Positions 10,984 through 22,614 of a stretch of DNA of 64,000 nt are shown here, one piece after another. Source of the stretch: Lactuca virosa (taxonomy: Eukaryota; Streptophyta; Magnoliopsida; Asterales; Asteraceae); NCBI GenBank assembly GCA_928212115.1, contig CAKMRJ010003334.1, positions 101,094,736-101,158,735 of the forward strand, written 5' to 3'. The notes under the pieces were generated by a model that was given only the letters and a program-made list of their open reading frames with translations, was not told the origin of the DNA and made no database searches. Numbering within the stretch: position 1 is the stretch's first letter; each line of letters begins with the position of its first letter. The position numbers and the translations under genes are program-made.

Positions 10984-11019
10984 GTTAGTGTGCCGGTTAA
11001 CCACACACGCTCCACTAAC
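10984..11019 (-). other. Displaced leader stem-loop HP2
   Basis: Arms GTTAGTG/CACTAAC with the standard loop containing GGTTAACC. In Copias A, B and E this element sits in the 5' leader; here it lies inside pol remnants. Confidence 0.6.
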
Positions 11020-12725
11020 GACTTTGAGAATGCAAATATCACAATTGCTATCTACTTAAAATCTACTTAGTGAAAGCGTTTCATCACCATCATTTTCATG
11101 AATCGGAGAGAAACCTTATGACACTTAGATTTTATGGTGTATGTGTTCCTATCCATGTGAATTTGTCAAAACCATAATCACAAGACAAGGTTAATGACAA
11201 ATCTAAACTCATATGGACTGAACTTGTGTGGCCTTAACTTCTTGCCACCTGGCAGCACAAGGGCCTACCATTTCTTCCAAGTTGTTATGCAACCAATTGA
11301 GAACTCTCAGAACTCATATGCAAATCAAACTTTAACTAGAATGGGCACAGAAATAGGAATATGTCAACACGATAGGTTATAAACCTCAAGTCGTTTGCTA
11401 GTGATAAACTACAGGTTTTATTCTTGATTAGACTCTTTCAAGATCTTTTAGACTCCCACTGCCCTCTTGACATATAAGACTCTCTTGCCAAGACCCATTC
11501 TTTTACAAACAAATATTCAAGAGATAGTGCGGATTCTTATCAAGACAAATACTTCACACAATTGGCCTAAGTTGGTCTCTGTTTTATCCAAAACATCACA
11601 ACTTACCAATTTCAAATGTACAAGGGTAGGACACATTTTACTCTTACATTTGACAAGTGCCAATAAACCTTCTTTAAGATGTGTCACTCAAATTACAATA
11701 TTGGAGTATGACTCTAAGACTTGTTTTGGAACGAAGTATGTATCACCTTCTTGATTTAACCATTTCAATAATTCATGACTCCTCTTCTTAGCCATAAGAA
11801 TGCACTAAGATGTCCCTAGAGGATGAACTACGATATGGTCTCACAATCATTAAGATGATCATAAAACATGATACTAAAGTACTCTCCCATCTTTTCAGAT
11901 TTGAGAAACTTTTATCTTTCTGCCAAATTTGATTCTTCTCATTCGTTCTGCCATACATCGAAACTTTTCCAATGCTTCAGAATTATACTTAAACATGTAA
12001 GTATAACCATATTTACTAAACTTTAGTAAATCATGACGAATAGTCTTATCGATCTTTTGTGGTGGACTTGACCAGTGCACAAGAATGTGTACTCGATCCC
12101 TTAGTCCTTCACTTGACTCACATATACATGTGAACAAGGAATTAGTCTTAATTTTCCAAAGGTGAAGATTTTCATTCATCATACTATACAACTTGCATGA
12201 TTCCAAGTTTCGGTCCAATTGAAACTTGGGTGATGAGAATCTTTCTTTATTTGGTAAATTTAGACACTACCACAAATGAAAGAATCAAATTCACATTTCC
12301 ATTATTCCTAGAAACATACAAACATCAATTTTCCATAAATGTCATTGCAAGGAGATATAAAATAAAACAAAATTTTGTTTATTTATTAAAAATGCGGAAA
12401 AAACTTTTACCTTACAATGCAACTTTAAATGAAACCTATGCTATTACATATTTTCTAGCAATCTATCATAACTCCTAAGTAGTAGCTCAAGAATCTGATC
12501 TTGGAACCATGCGATTGCAATGCATCTTCGCGATCAGATTCAACATACTCTTTCTTTAAGTTTCCTTCCCTTTGCTTGATCCTACCAAACATCAAAATGT
12601 AACCGAGTCACATTTTGTCTTAAGAATCATCAATAAGGAACTTAACAGAGTTAGATAGTGGACTTACCAAAAGCGGAGTCAAACTTTTTGACTTGACCTT
12701 CTCTCAGATCTTTCAGGTAGTTAGG

Positions 12726-12758
12726 GCAGCTTCGCAACCAATGCCCATTCCTTTGGCA
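12726..12758 (-). pseudogene. Copia A gag zinc-knuckle remnant
   Basis: Translates on the minus strand as CQRNGHWLRSC, the second half of a CCHC nucleocapsid knuckle (compare CHQKGHWKRSC in Copia B). It anchors the gag region of the degraded element. Confidence 0.75.
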
Positions 12759-13353
12759 ATAGAACCATATGGACTCTTTGGTAATGGTACATGAGACTAT
12801 CTCAGACTTAGCCTTTCTCTTTACCATTTCATGAACCGAGTTGACTATGGCCGATCCCTTTCCATTGGGAAGAGAAGACTTTTCTGGATATCCAATGTTA
12901 CCATTGTCAATGTCATGGAGGTTTGGGAAGTTGATCTTCTAATCAAATTTGCTTTATCAGTCCTCCAAATCATTGCTGATTCAGCAGCACCAAGCAAATA
13001 GATAAGATCATTAAGGGTCATGTCATAGTCTGTTTCATAGTAGTCCCAAAGGAAACTCACTATGTGACTTAGAAAGTTATTGAACAACCAACTTTCTCAA
13101 GACTTTGACACCCAACTCTCCCGGCTTGTCAATATGTGACTTCATCTCCAAGATGTGAGCACACATAGAACTTGCTTGCCAATAGGGCTTGAGTGACCTT
13201 GAACTATTCAAGAACTTGTGGGTTAGGGAGAATAATTGGAGGAGGTGGAGGAAGTGAAGTATGATTTACATGAGCCAACCACGGGACATCATCTTCATTA
13301 GGAAAGCTTGTTCCCTGAGATTTGGGAAAATCATAGTTGTTTGAACCAGACAT

Positions 13354-13510
13354 TTACAATGGGAGAAATTCAAGTTAGTTGATTTAAAGTCCTTAATATA
13401 ACACCCAATATGAAATATTAAGGCTAGGACCCAACACAATATTTTATAACTTGGAAGAGGGATGCCGTAATCCAAGCTACAAAATATTTGAAGGTAGGTG
13501 AATGACGATT
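13354..13510 (-). other. Copia A leader, gag-proximal part, and left TSD of Gypsy C
   Basis: Short leader piece resembling the gag-proximal leaders of Copias B and E (GGGATGCCGTAATCC). It ends in CGATT at 13506-13510, the left target-site duplication of Gypsy C. The leader resumes at 43494. Confidence 0.8.
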
Positions 13511-14295
13511 TGTCACAACTAGCATTTTAGCTAGGAAAATTCTATTCTTATGAAATTATTCAACTATTGTAAAGCATGTACTCTAAGTGAATATCAATCA
13601 ATGCCCATTTAAATACATCTTTTATGTTCAATTAAGGGTTGAAAACCCTAGAGATCCAAGTTCAAGTTCTTTATGGACTAGGATTTCCTTATTGGGCCTA
13701 ATGGACCAATAAGCATTCAATTCAACTATATTGGGCTTAGAAACCCTATTTGGATTCTAAATGGACCCAATTCATAAACCTGTAATATTTTAGACCATTT
13801 GGACTTAGAATGATTCATTCTAACCCTAATGGGCCTTATTGGTCCATAACTAATCCAATTAACCCTAATAGGCCATAAATCCATTCTTTTATGTCAAATT
13901 GGGCCGTGAATACACTTAAGGGCCCAATGGGCCGAAACATTTTTATTGGGCTTCACAAAATCGAGCAAAACCAAGAGTGGGCCAAACTAATTCAATTTCA
14001 TCCATCTTAAGCCCAATTCTCGGCCCAATGAGGAAAAGAAAAGAAAATTAAAGGGAAATTAGAGGAATTATGAGAGCTTGCCACCTCTTTATTGCATGGT
14101 GGATCTCCATGCACATCACCTCACTCCCTCTCTCCTCTTTTCTTCTTCTTCTTGGCCGAACCTCACTCTCACCACCTCATTCTCTTTTCAAAAATCTTTC
14201 AAGAATACTCTCTCTAGAAAACCTCCTATCTTCTCCAAATTTTCGATGATCTAGGGTTGTTCAAGGAGATTTCCACCAAAAATCATCTTTCTTTG

Positions 14296-16357
14296 GTAAG
14301 TTCCTACATATCCAAGTCATATAACTTCATTCTTATGTTAATAACACTTCTCCTAAACATTTTGGTGATCATACTCTTAGAAAACCCCCATAAGCTCGAG
14401 ATGTACTTCAAGGTGTTGCTAGGACCAAAAATCTCTTCATTTCTTCTTCAAAACCGAAACATCAAAGCGACGGTGAGTTCATACCCCCTTGTTTTCAGTT
14501 TTTATATGATTTTTGGGGGAGAATACAAGTAAAATGTGTAGATCGATCTGTTTTATGCATGTAATGTGTGATTTCTTAGTTTATTTTGTAAAAATGTGTT
14601 AGATCTCAACACATCTCGACATCTTAGGCAACATTGAGTAAAGATCCATGAACTAAGACACCTCATACATCATATTATCAAGTTAAAAGGGTTTACATGT
14701 TTAAGATATGAAAATATAAAGCAAAAATCTTGGTAAGGGTCATATTTGTCAAGAAAACAAAAGATAAGGCCAAAAAGTGATATTTACAGTTTTATAAGGA
14801 TCAAAGAGGTCATACTTATATAAAAATGGGTTTTTATGATAACCCTACTTTTCAAAGGGCCCAAAGTGTAAATTTTAGCCTAATGGGCTTAATATTTGGG
14901 CCTCACGGTTTTGGGCCCAAGTTTGCAAAAAATAAGAGTTTTGGAGTTAAAAATGTCATTTGATCAAAGTTTGAGCCATGAATGTAAATAAACCGAAATT
15001 AGGGGTGAAAATAACATTTATTTCTAAATTGGGCTAAAAATGCAAAGTTTTTGGAAATTGGGCCAAAAATGTAAAATTCACGAAAAATGGGTCAAAAATG
15101 TAGTTTTCTGCAAAAATGGGCTGAAAACGCCAATACATGTATTTTTGGGTCAAATTTGTCAATTATTAAACATTTGGGCCAAAAAATATAGAACTTTATA
15201 AATTAGTGGGCTAAAATGTTATTTTTAACTAAAATAGACCAAAAAATGACATTTTTGAGAAATTAGCCTTTAAATGTCTCAAATTAGTTTTAAGAGGTTT
15301 AAAGCGCAAGTTTTATTAAAATTAAGTTCAAATTATAGAATTTCGACATAACAAACTATACTGTAACGAACAAACGAAATACAACAATGGTGCGATTATT
15401 GGGCCTAGTAATTGCTATACATGTTTATTGGGCCTTCGTGGTCCAGTTACATGTTTATTGGGACCAATGTATTCATCACATGTCTATTGGGCCTAAGTGA
15501 CCCAATTACATGCTAAATGAGCCTAATTTAGCATTTACATGTTAGTGGGCCTTAGTGACCCATTTACATGCTAATTTAGCCTGGAAATAACTTACACGAC
15601 TAATGGGCCACAATTGCCTTTTCTTTATGTTTGTTGGGCCTTATCTTATCATTTCAAACATTATCTAATGATCGAACTTCTAAATACATTTAACATTATA
15701 CAAATTCATGTGAATACAAATGGGATCTAGTGAGACGTGTCGGTTGACACGAATGAGTGTATGGTCGTAGCTTGTAGTTATAATCAGAGTCTCCTGGAGG
15801 GAGAACGAGAGTTTGTGTATAGATCTATACGGGGGTGACTCCCCCACACATGAGCCGCTCGCTACAGTTAGACTAGGCCAGTCTAGGGTGACAAAACCTT
15901 GAACGAAAATCCGGCATTTGGAAGAATGCCAAGACAGGCAAATCAGTCACTATCATGTATGTTTATAACGACTCATATAGAAATCCATTCCCATTAAGAC
16001 ATTACGGAAAATTTAAAACTCGTAAGTCATAATGATACCAAACATTCTACAGTGTAAGGACCGTGACATTTTTATAAATAAGAAAATATCGGATTTTCTA
16101 GGGAAATACTTTTATTTAAATACTACTTACATACAACAGACAGAATACAAATAAATTTGAATTGTATTTCTATATGATACTACTATGAAATTCATACATG
16201 CATTTATACTCGATTTTCACATCATTTTTCGGACATTTTACTGAAAGTATCGGATTTTATGGGTTTACAAAAGATACAAAGACTTTTATTCAAACATGCT
16301 TATGAACTCACCAACATTATATATGTTGACCGTTTTCAAAATAACTTGTATTCTCAG
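14296..16357 (+). other. Candidate LTR-borne leader intron (Gypsy C)
   Basis: GGTAAGTTC donor at 14296 after a pyrimidine-rich stretch. Acceptor TATTCTCAG ends at 16357, with GAACTCAC (a yUNAY branch-point match) at 16304. The pair is also present in the 3' LTR (23399-25343). Gypsy D and solo LTR G have matching donor/acceptor pairs. No transcript evidence is available here. Confidence 0.45.
15395..15640. repeat. Ragged GGGCC/ACATG repeats in Gypsy C LTR
   Basis: About seven imperfect units of roughly 30-36 bp alternating TTGGGCC or similar with TTACATG. A matching block is in the 3' LTR (about 24500-24720). Such arrays in LTRs often lie in promoter or enhancer regions; no function is shown here. 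Confidence 0.6.
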
Positions 16358-16610
16358 GTAATCGTTAAGATGAAGAATCGTCGACAGTATTTTGGGATTT
16401 CTTTAATGCATGTGTCAATTTTCGTACAACTTATGTCTTCGGATTATGTAATGTTAAACAATGTACTTGATGTGAACAATGCCACTTGTTATATGTAATG
16501 TTGGTGACGATTGTGTTATGTTTCATGTATATTCATTGTGACGATATTTCAATTGATAGTCACACGAGCCCCCGGACGTTTCCGCCGTCTGGTTCGGGGC
16601 TGTGACAGGT

Positions 16611-16622
16611 TGGTATCAGAGC
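16611..16622 (+). other. Gypsy C primer-binding site
   Basis: TGGTATCAGAGC, three bases after the 5' LTR end. It complements the 3' end of initiator Met tRNA exactly over 12 bases. Confidence 0.92.
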
Positions 16623-16982
16623 ATTGTTTATAGTGAACTAGCATATCTAACCATACATGATATGCAACTATAAATACAATGGGACTAAAACACTCTGAAT
16701 AAAATGCATACATTAAAACTATAACATTAAAAGTCTCTAGAGGAAATGGAACGTTGTGATTAAACCCGGGCAGCTTTGTGGTTATATTGGTGGTAAATAT
16801 AGCATGATCACCTATATTTATTCAAAATATAATCAATATGTGTTTTGGAGTAATTATGGCAGGAAATTGACCTAGAAACTTACCTCATACCAAAAACTTC
16901 GCAGGAATTCAAACATAAATAATTAAAATACTATAGGAGTATTTTGGAAATACTATATGCATACGTGATTAAATTTTCTACT
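16623..16982 (+). other. Gypsy C leader, first part
   Basis: AT-rich untranslated stretch between primer site and the upstream ORF. I see no gene or clear structure in it. Confidence 0.6.
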
Positions 16983-17573
16983 ACGTCTTACACCCCTCGT
17001 GCAGACTTCAGGGTTGGATTTCATCACCCTGGAGATCCCTATTTCCCCAATCAGGGAAATGGTGGATGGCTAGAACCCGAGGAAGAACCCGAAGAAGAAC
17101 CGTAAGAGGAGCCTGAGGAAGGACCGGCAGAACCAGTAGTCAACTCGGACGAGGAAGAGGGGGAGGGCAGCGACTCCGATGACTCGGACACAGGATCCGA
17201 AGTCATCAACCCTCCATACATGGCCAGGGTGCCCGCACACCGGATGGGCCCCAACGGACCTACGCCCCCATGGGCACACGACATTTGGAGATGGAGCCGT
17301 CAGCAGGGGATGCGACCCCCGTTTGGTATGGATCAGAACTTTTACGATCTGAGTCACGGTGGACCCGCCGATCGGGCCTTGCCAGTGATAGTGAGGAGGA
17401 CTCGCGATATCGGCGAGCAGGCGCAGGCGACCGCTGGCCAAATGGTGGCCATGAGAGCCGCGATGGAGCGTACGGTGAGGATGACGCACGAGGTAGTCAG
17501 GGACTACCAGATGCGTCAGGAAGCGTTGGAATCCCGACTACAGGACACCGAGCGCCACCTGGCTAGACTCTAG
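16983..17573 (+). pseudogene. Upstream ORF (ORF0) of Gypsy C, acidic plus coiled-coil-like
   Basis: An open frame between primer site and gag, broken once by TAA at 17103. The N-terminal part is Pro/Gly-rich then acidic (EPEEEPEEEP, DEEEGEGSDSDDSD). The C-terminal part (from about 17340) is charged and heptad-friendly (TRDIGEQAQATAGQMVAMRA..., EALESRLQDTERHLARL). It ends 402 bases before gag. No start ATG is obvious; 17220 is the first in the downstream part. GC content is higher than in the surroundings. Not a recognised gag or pol domain; the product is unknown. An additional chromovirus ORF is my interpretation. Confidence 0.55.
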
Positions 17574-17974
17574 GGCGCATCCACTTCTTCAGCACCACCT
17601 CCTGATGCATCTCGTCATGATTAGGATTCACTCCCTCATTCACTAGTATCGTTTCCTTTTATATGTATGCCACTTTATGTACTATCGACCTTATGTTTAA
17701 GTGATCACACTACTCATAGGGTCGTCATGCTGACGGATTTTATATTTCCCCATGTACTGTATGCCTTCTGGCAAATTTTCATGTATTAAAACAATTAGTA
17801 TTAATGAAAATGCTTTATGTTTTTATCATGATGTTATCTGCTATGTGTTTTATTTCCTTGCTTTATGTTAATGCATGGAATCACTTAAACACACACTTGA
17901 TACACTAGGTCTATGAAATTCTAAACTAGGAATACAATTAGGCACTCAACATCCTTCCGTTCTTTGACAGAAAT
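17574..17974 (+). other. Gypsy C spacer between ORF0 and gag
   Basis: About 400 bp, AT-rich, no ORF. It ends in TTTGACAG just before the gag ATG, which could be a splice acceptor but is not tested. Confidence 0.5.
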
Positions 17975-18640
17975 ATGCCTCAATGACCCAACCGTGGAAA
18001 CAACGCAACACCAACCCCGCCGGAGATAAACCCGGTTGCATTCCAAGCAGCAGTGTCCGCTGCGGTCACTGCAGCGCTTGCGCAAATTCCCAATGGAAAC
18101 AACGGAGAAGGCAATGGACAGGGAGCCGGAAGCACGAATCAAGGGAAAAACCACATAACCACACGAACCTACACCTACAAGGATTTCACCAACGCCAAAC
18201 CTCGAACCTTTAATGGAACAGGAGGCGTGATAGCCCTGAAGCGTTGGATTGAGAAAGTGGAATCCATTTTTGAAATCTGCGGGTGCCCAGATGGATGCAA
18301 GGTCAAGTTCGCAGCCTGCACATTCACTGATCAAGCTCTCTCCTGGTGGAATGGCCACATAGAGGCCATGACACTCCCGGTGGCGAACGCGTTGCCATGG
18401 GAAGAGCTCAAAGAAATGATGCTGGCTGAATACTGTCCAAGAGGCGAAATTCAGAAGATGGAACAAGAATTGTGGAACCTCACGGTTCAAAACTCGGATA
18501 TCGATGCATACATAACCAAGTTTAGTGAGTTATCTCTTCTGTGTCCCGGAATGATTACCTCAGAAGGGAAAAAGATTGAGAGATTTATCTGGGGATTGAC
18601 TGTGCCTATCCAAGGGGAATGTCATTGCGGCAAACCCTGA
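17975..18640 (+). pseudogene. Gypsy C gag (capsid)
   Basis: Ty3-type gag, which would form the particle shell. I place the start at ATG 17975 (MPQ). Codon 4 is a stop (TGA 17984), after which the same frame runs open with the retrotransposon gag domain: ALKRWIEKVESIFEICGC, QALSWWNGH and LKEMMLAEYCPRGEIQKME. A GGGG run at 18614-18617 carries one extra base and shifts the frame, closing this ORF at 18640. The rest continues in the next entry. Confidence 0.88.
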
Positions 18641-18641
18641 G

Positions 18642-20081
18642 ATGTTCGACAGTGCCAAGAGGTTGGCGAAGAAATTGTATGATCATGGCAACAAGAAGGG
18701 TGCCAAAACAGTAGAAGCAGAGGTTAAGAAGGAAGGTGAGAACAAGAAAGGGAAAAACAACAAGCGAAAGGGGAAGCAAAACTCGAAATCATCTAAGAAA
18801 CAACAAACGGTGACTGTTCATGTTGCAACTCAATCTACCACCACACCACATGCTCCAGCCTCATCCAAGACTAATGCTCCAAAGAAGTATTCAGGAAATC
18901 TCCCCAAATGTAACAAATGCAACTTCCACCATCAGGGGGAATGCAGAGAGATGATTTGCACAAGGTGCAACCGGAAAGGCCATACAGCAAAGTATTGTAG
19001 GACTCAGCTTCAACAAAACCAGGTGCCAAACAACAACAACAACAACCACAACAACCATAACAACAACACCAATGCTGGGGCCAGCTATACCTGTTACGGA
19101 TGTGGGAAAACCGGGCATTTCAGGCGTAATTGCCCCAACGCAAACAATCAAGGGGCAGGAACAACAGGGAGAGTGCTGACAATGGGTCAGGGTGAAGCAG
19201 TGCAGGACCCAGCCGTTGTCACCGGTACGTTTCTACTTAACAACTCATACGCATGCATTCCATTTGATAGTGGGTCAGAACGGAGTTTTGTGAGTAATAA
19301 GTTCAAACATTTGCTAAAACAACAACCCCAGAAGCTCAATGAAACCTTCACGGTGGAAATGGCTAATGGGAAAACAGAATCAGCTAAGGAAATCTATGTA
19401 GGGTGCACGATAACATTAAACAACCATACTTTCCAAATAGATTTGATGCCTGTAAATATTAGGAGTTTTGATGTGATAATTGGCATGGATTGGTTAAGCC
19501 CCCATCATGCCGATATTATGTGTCACGAGAAGGCTGTTCGCCTTCATCTTCCCAACCACGAAACCCTAATAATCTACGGAGATAAACCCGGCGCAAACCT
19601 TCGCCTTATCTCGTGTATCAAGGCACAAAAGTGTCTAAAAAAGAAGAACTACGCCTTCCTTGCTCATGTGGTTGATAAAACCAAAGAGGAAGTGAACATT
19701 CAAAACATTCTAGTGGCATGTGACTTCCCGGATGTGTTTCCAGAAGATCTTCTGGGAATACCCCCAGAAAGGCAAGTCGAATTCCAAATCGACCTAGTGG
19801 CTGGAGCCACTCCGATCGCCAAATCACCCTATAGGTTGGCTCCTGCCGAAATGCAAGAATTGTCAAGCCAACTGAGTGAACTCCTGGATAAAGGATTCAT
19901 AAGACCAAGCTTCTCTCCATGGGGAGCTCCGGTTCTTTTCGTTAAAAAGAAAGACAGATCCTTCAGGATGTGCATTGACTATAGGGAATTAAATAAGCTC
20001 ACCATCAAAACCGGTATCCACTTCCCCAAATCGATGATCTATTTGACCAGATTCAAGGGGCTAGTTACTTTTCAAAGATAG
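18642..20081 (+). pseudogene. Gypsy C nucleocapsid, protease, RT N-terminus
   Basis: Continues gag after the frameshift. A Lys-rich linker is followed by two CCHC knuckles (CTRCNRKGHTAKYC about residue 108; CYGCGKTGHFRRNC about 150) separated by an Asn-rich stretch encoded by AAC repeats. Aspartic protease has FDSGSERSF. RT starts with FPDVFPEDLLGIPP and FIRPSFSPWGAPVLFVKKKD, then RMCIDYRELNKLT. A 1-base loss near 20008 shifts the frame, and the ORF ends at 20081 in non-native residues. Confidence 0.9.
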
Positions 20082-20548
20082 ATCTGAGATCCGGTTATCA
20101 TCAACTCAAAGTTCGAGATGAGGACATTCCTAAGACTGCTTTCCGAACTCGTTACAGCCATTACGAATTCGTCGTGATGCCCTTCGGTCTAACAAATGCC
20201 CCCACTCCATTTATGGACCTCATGAATCAAGTCTGCCGCCCATTTCTTGACATTTTCGTAATCGTTTTCATCAATGATATTCTCGGGTACTCTCGAAGCG
20301 AAGAAGATCATAACCAACATCTCCGACAAATCTTAGAGACCCTGCAGGCTGAAAAGTTGTATGAGAAACTCTCCAAGTGTGAGTTTTGGCTCCGCAGTGT
20401 AAATTTCTTGGGTCATGTTGTCAGCAAGGAAGGAATCCATGTGGATCCCTCCAAGGTTAAAGCCATTGAAGGCTGGGCAATTCCGACAACGCCAACAGAA
20501 ATTCGCCAATTCTTGGGTCTTGCAGGCTACTACCGAAGGTTTATTTAG
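20010..20548 (+). pseudogene. Gypsy C reverse transcriptase palm and thumb
   Basis: RT continues in a second frame: FSKIDLRSGYHQLKV, RTRYSHYEFVVMPFGLTNAP, then the catalytic box, which reads FINDILGYS instead of the family's (F/Y)xDD. The first Asp of the pair is Asn, so polymerase activity should be lost. Thumb follows (FLGHVVSKEGIHVDPSKVKA, FLGLAGYYRRF). A TAG at 20546-20548 closes it. Confidence 0.9.
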
Positions 20549-22136
20549 AACTTTTCCAAGATAGCCAAACCTCTCACCACATTGACACAAAAGGGCGTAC
20601 CTTTCAACTGGACCGAGAATCAAGAGATTGCCTTCCAAACTTTTGAAGCAAGCCCTCTGTAGTGCTCCCGTGCTATCCTTACCGGAGGGAACGGAAGACT
20701 TCGTAGTTTACTGTGATGCTTCAAATCAAGGTTTAGGTTGTGTCCTTATGCAACACGGGAAGGTAATTGCATATGCATCCAGACAACTGAAAACTCATGA
20801 AGTAAATTATACCACGCATGATCTCGAACTGGGGGCGGTGGTCTTCGCCTTGAAAATTTGGAGGCACCACCTATATGGTACCAAGTGCACCATCTTTATA
20901 GACCACAAAAGCCTCCAACACATTCTAAATCAAAAGGAACTGAACATGAGGCAGCGGAGATGGGTTGAACTGTTAAATAATTATGAGTGTGAGATCAAAT
21001 ACCATCCAGGCAAGGATAACGTGGTATCCGATGCCCTGAGCCGAAAGGAGTACTCAAGTCGACGCGTGAAGACTTTATCAATCACCATCCAATCTCATCT
21101 AGCCTCACAGATCAAGGAAGCCCAATTGGACGCATTGAAGCCGGAGAATGTCGTTAGTGAATCACTGCGTGGAATGGATAAGGAACTTGAAGTTAAAGAA
21201 GACGGAACTCACTACTTCATGAATAGAATCTGGGTTCCCAAGATTGGGGGATTCAGAGAAGTAGTCATGCATGAAGCCCACAAGACGCGATATTCTATTC
21301 ATCCGGGGTCAGATAAGATGTATCTGGATATCAAGCAACATTATTGGTGGCCTAATATGAAGGAAGAGATAGCCACTTTCGTGGGCAAGTGTCTTACTTG
21401 CGCCAAAGTGAAAGTGGAATACCAAAAACCCTCGGGATTATTGCAACAACCGGTGATACCCGTGTGGAAATGGGAAAGGATTACTATGGACTTCATGACC
21501 AAATTACCAAAGACAACAGACGGATTGGATGCTATATGGGTGATCGTCGATAGATTAACAAAATCCGCTTATTTCCTACCAAAAAAAGAATCCTACAAGA
21601 TGGAAAAGCTGACCCGAATCTACATCAAGGAGATCGTGAGACTCCATGGAGTGCCAGTGTCTATTATCTCGGATCGAGATAGTAGGTTCACTTCAAGATT
21701 CTGGCAATCTTTTCAAAAGGCAATGGGAACACAACTAGATATGAGCAATACCTATCACCCACAGACGGATGGTCAAAGCGAGTGTACCATCCAGACACTT
21801 GAGGATATGCTCCGAGCTTGCGTGATTGACTTCGGCAAGTCATGGGATGCTCACTTGCCTCTGATCGAATTCTCCTACAACAACAGCTATCATACGAGCA
21901 TCAAGGTTGCTCCTTACGAGGCTCTCTACGGGCATAAATGTAGATCTCCCCAATACTGGGCCAAGGTGGGCGACACCCAACTAGCAAAAGGGCAAACACC
22001 AGACAATGCTCTCACAGGACCAGAAATCATCCGTGAAACGACTGAAAAGATAATCCAAATCAAAGCTCGACTTCAAGCGTCGCGAGACCGACAGAAGAGC
22101 TATGCTGACAAGCGGCGAAAGCCGTTAGAATTTTAA
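20549..22136 (+). pseudogene. Gypsy C RNase H and integrase
   Basis: After a short connection in the RT frame, an extra T in 20641-20644 shifts the frame. RNase H: YCDASNQGLG, LELGAVVFALK, IFIDHKSLQH and NVVSDALSRK keep the acidic residues. Integrase: zinc-binding region (HPGSDKMY...CLTC), core DDE residues in TMDFMTK, ISDRDSRFTS and QSECTIQTLEDM. It is closed by TAA at 22134-22136, just before the integrase C-terminal domain. By eye the integrase active site is intact. Confidence 0.9.
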
Positions 22137-22532
22137 GTCAGGGATCGCGTGTTACTAAAGGTCTCTCCTTGGAAAGGAATGATCCGCTTTGGGAAACAGG
22201 GAAAACTGAACCCACGATACATTGGACCATTCGAGATTCTTGCCCGGATTGGTCCAGTGGCTTACAAGCTGCAGCTACCCGCCGAGCTCAGCAACGTACA
22301 CCCCGTGTCTCACGTCTCAAATCTGAAAAAGTTCCTATCAGATGAAACTCTTGTCATTCGTATGGAAGAGATCGAGATCAACCAGAATCTCTTGTTCGTC
22401 GAAGAACCAGTTGAGATATTGGATAGGGAAGTAAAACGTACAATGCAAAGCCGCATTCCGATTGTGAAGGTTCGATGGAACGCCAAGCGTGGACCGGAAT
22501 TCACATGGGAACGTGAAGATCAAATGAAGTAG
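22137..22532 (+). pseudogene. Gypsy C integrase C-terminal domain and chromodomain
   Basis: In frame with the preceding block after its stop. GPF/Y-type module (LLKVSPWKGMIRFGK, LNPRYIGPFEIL, HPVSHVSNLKKF) followed by a chromodomain-like segment (PVEILDREVKR... IVKVRWNAKRGPEFTWERED). In chromoviruses this domain tethers integration to chromatin. The aromatic cage cannot be judged without alignment. Stop codon at 22530. Confidence 0.87.
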
Positions 22533-22603
22533 AAGTACCCTCACTTATTTTCCCTTTCATAATTCTAGTTTTCGAAAGAATTTCGGGACGAAATTCCCTC
22601 TAA

Positions 22604-22614
22604 CGGGGGGATGA
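22604..22614 (+). other. Gypsy C polypurine tract
   Basis: CGGGGGGATGA directly before the 3' LTR (TGTCAC at 22615), preceded by GGGACGAAATTCCC, an arrangement common in Tekay-type chromoviruses. Confidence 0.88.

Larger units (their letters stand above)
10751..13353 (-). pseudogene. Degenerate Copia A, RT to gag
   Basis: Remains of the polyprotein of the old Copia in reverse order along the plus strand. AGCTTTGACAT at 10751 matches DNA coding the RT middle in Copia E (near 54246). The integrase remnant lies at 11895-12100 (YGYTYMFKYNSEALEKF, FGRKIK). A zinc knuckle is at 12726-12758, and gag runs to a Met codon near 13353. All frames are closed by stops. A leader-type stem-loop (10984-11019) lies between the RT and integrase remnants, which is out of place and suggests rearrangement or a further fragment. 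Confidence 0.7.
13511..16607 (+). repeat. Gypsy C 5' LTR
   Basis: A 3097 bp LTR, TGTCACAACTAG...GCTGTGACA. It holds a pyrimidine-rich, 5'-UTR-like stretch (about 14090-14250), a splice-donor-like GTAAGT at 14296 and an acceptor-like TTCTCAG ending at 16357. It is dense in TGGGCY words, with ragged repeats at 15395-15640. The other LTR has TTATAAGA near 23173, a weak TATA candidate mutated here. Small ORFs inside look spurious. Compared with the 3' LTR it has about 125 bp extra near 16040-16160. Confidence 0.93.

Noticed and set aside
12197..12478. Plus-strand ORF in Copia A remnants as a separate gene
   Set aside because: AT-rich, low complexity, next to antisense integrase remnants; no domain.
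14257..14532. 91-codon ORF in the Gypsy C 5' LTR
   Set aside because: The frame is not kept in the 3' LTR copy, and it spans the predicted splice donor; likely chance.
16611..16622. TGGTATCAGAGC words as tRNA gene fragments
   Set aside because: Each lies within 1-3 bases of an LTR end in the correct orientation; these are primer-binding sites, and no cloverleaf is present.
17921..18490. 189-codon minus-strand ORF
   Set aside because: Antisense to Gypsy C gag, which has a clear capsid domain; no recognisable features of its own.
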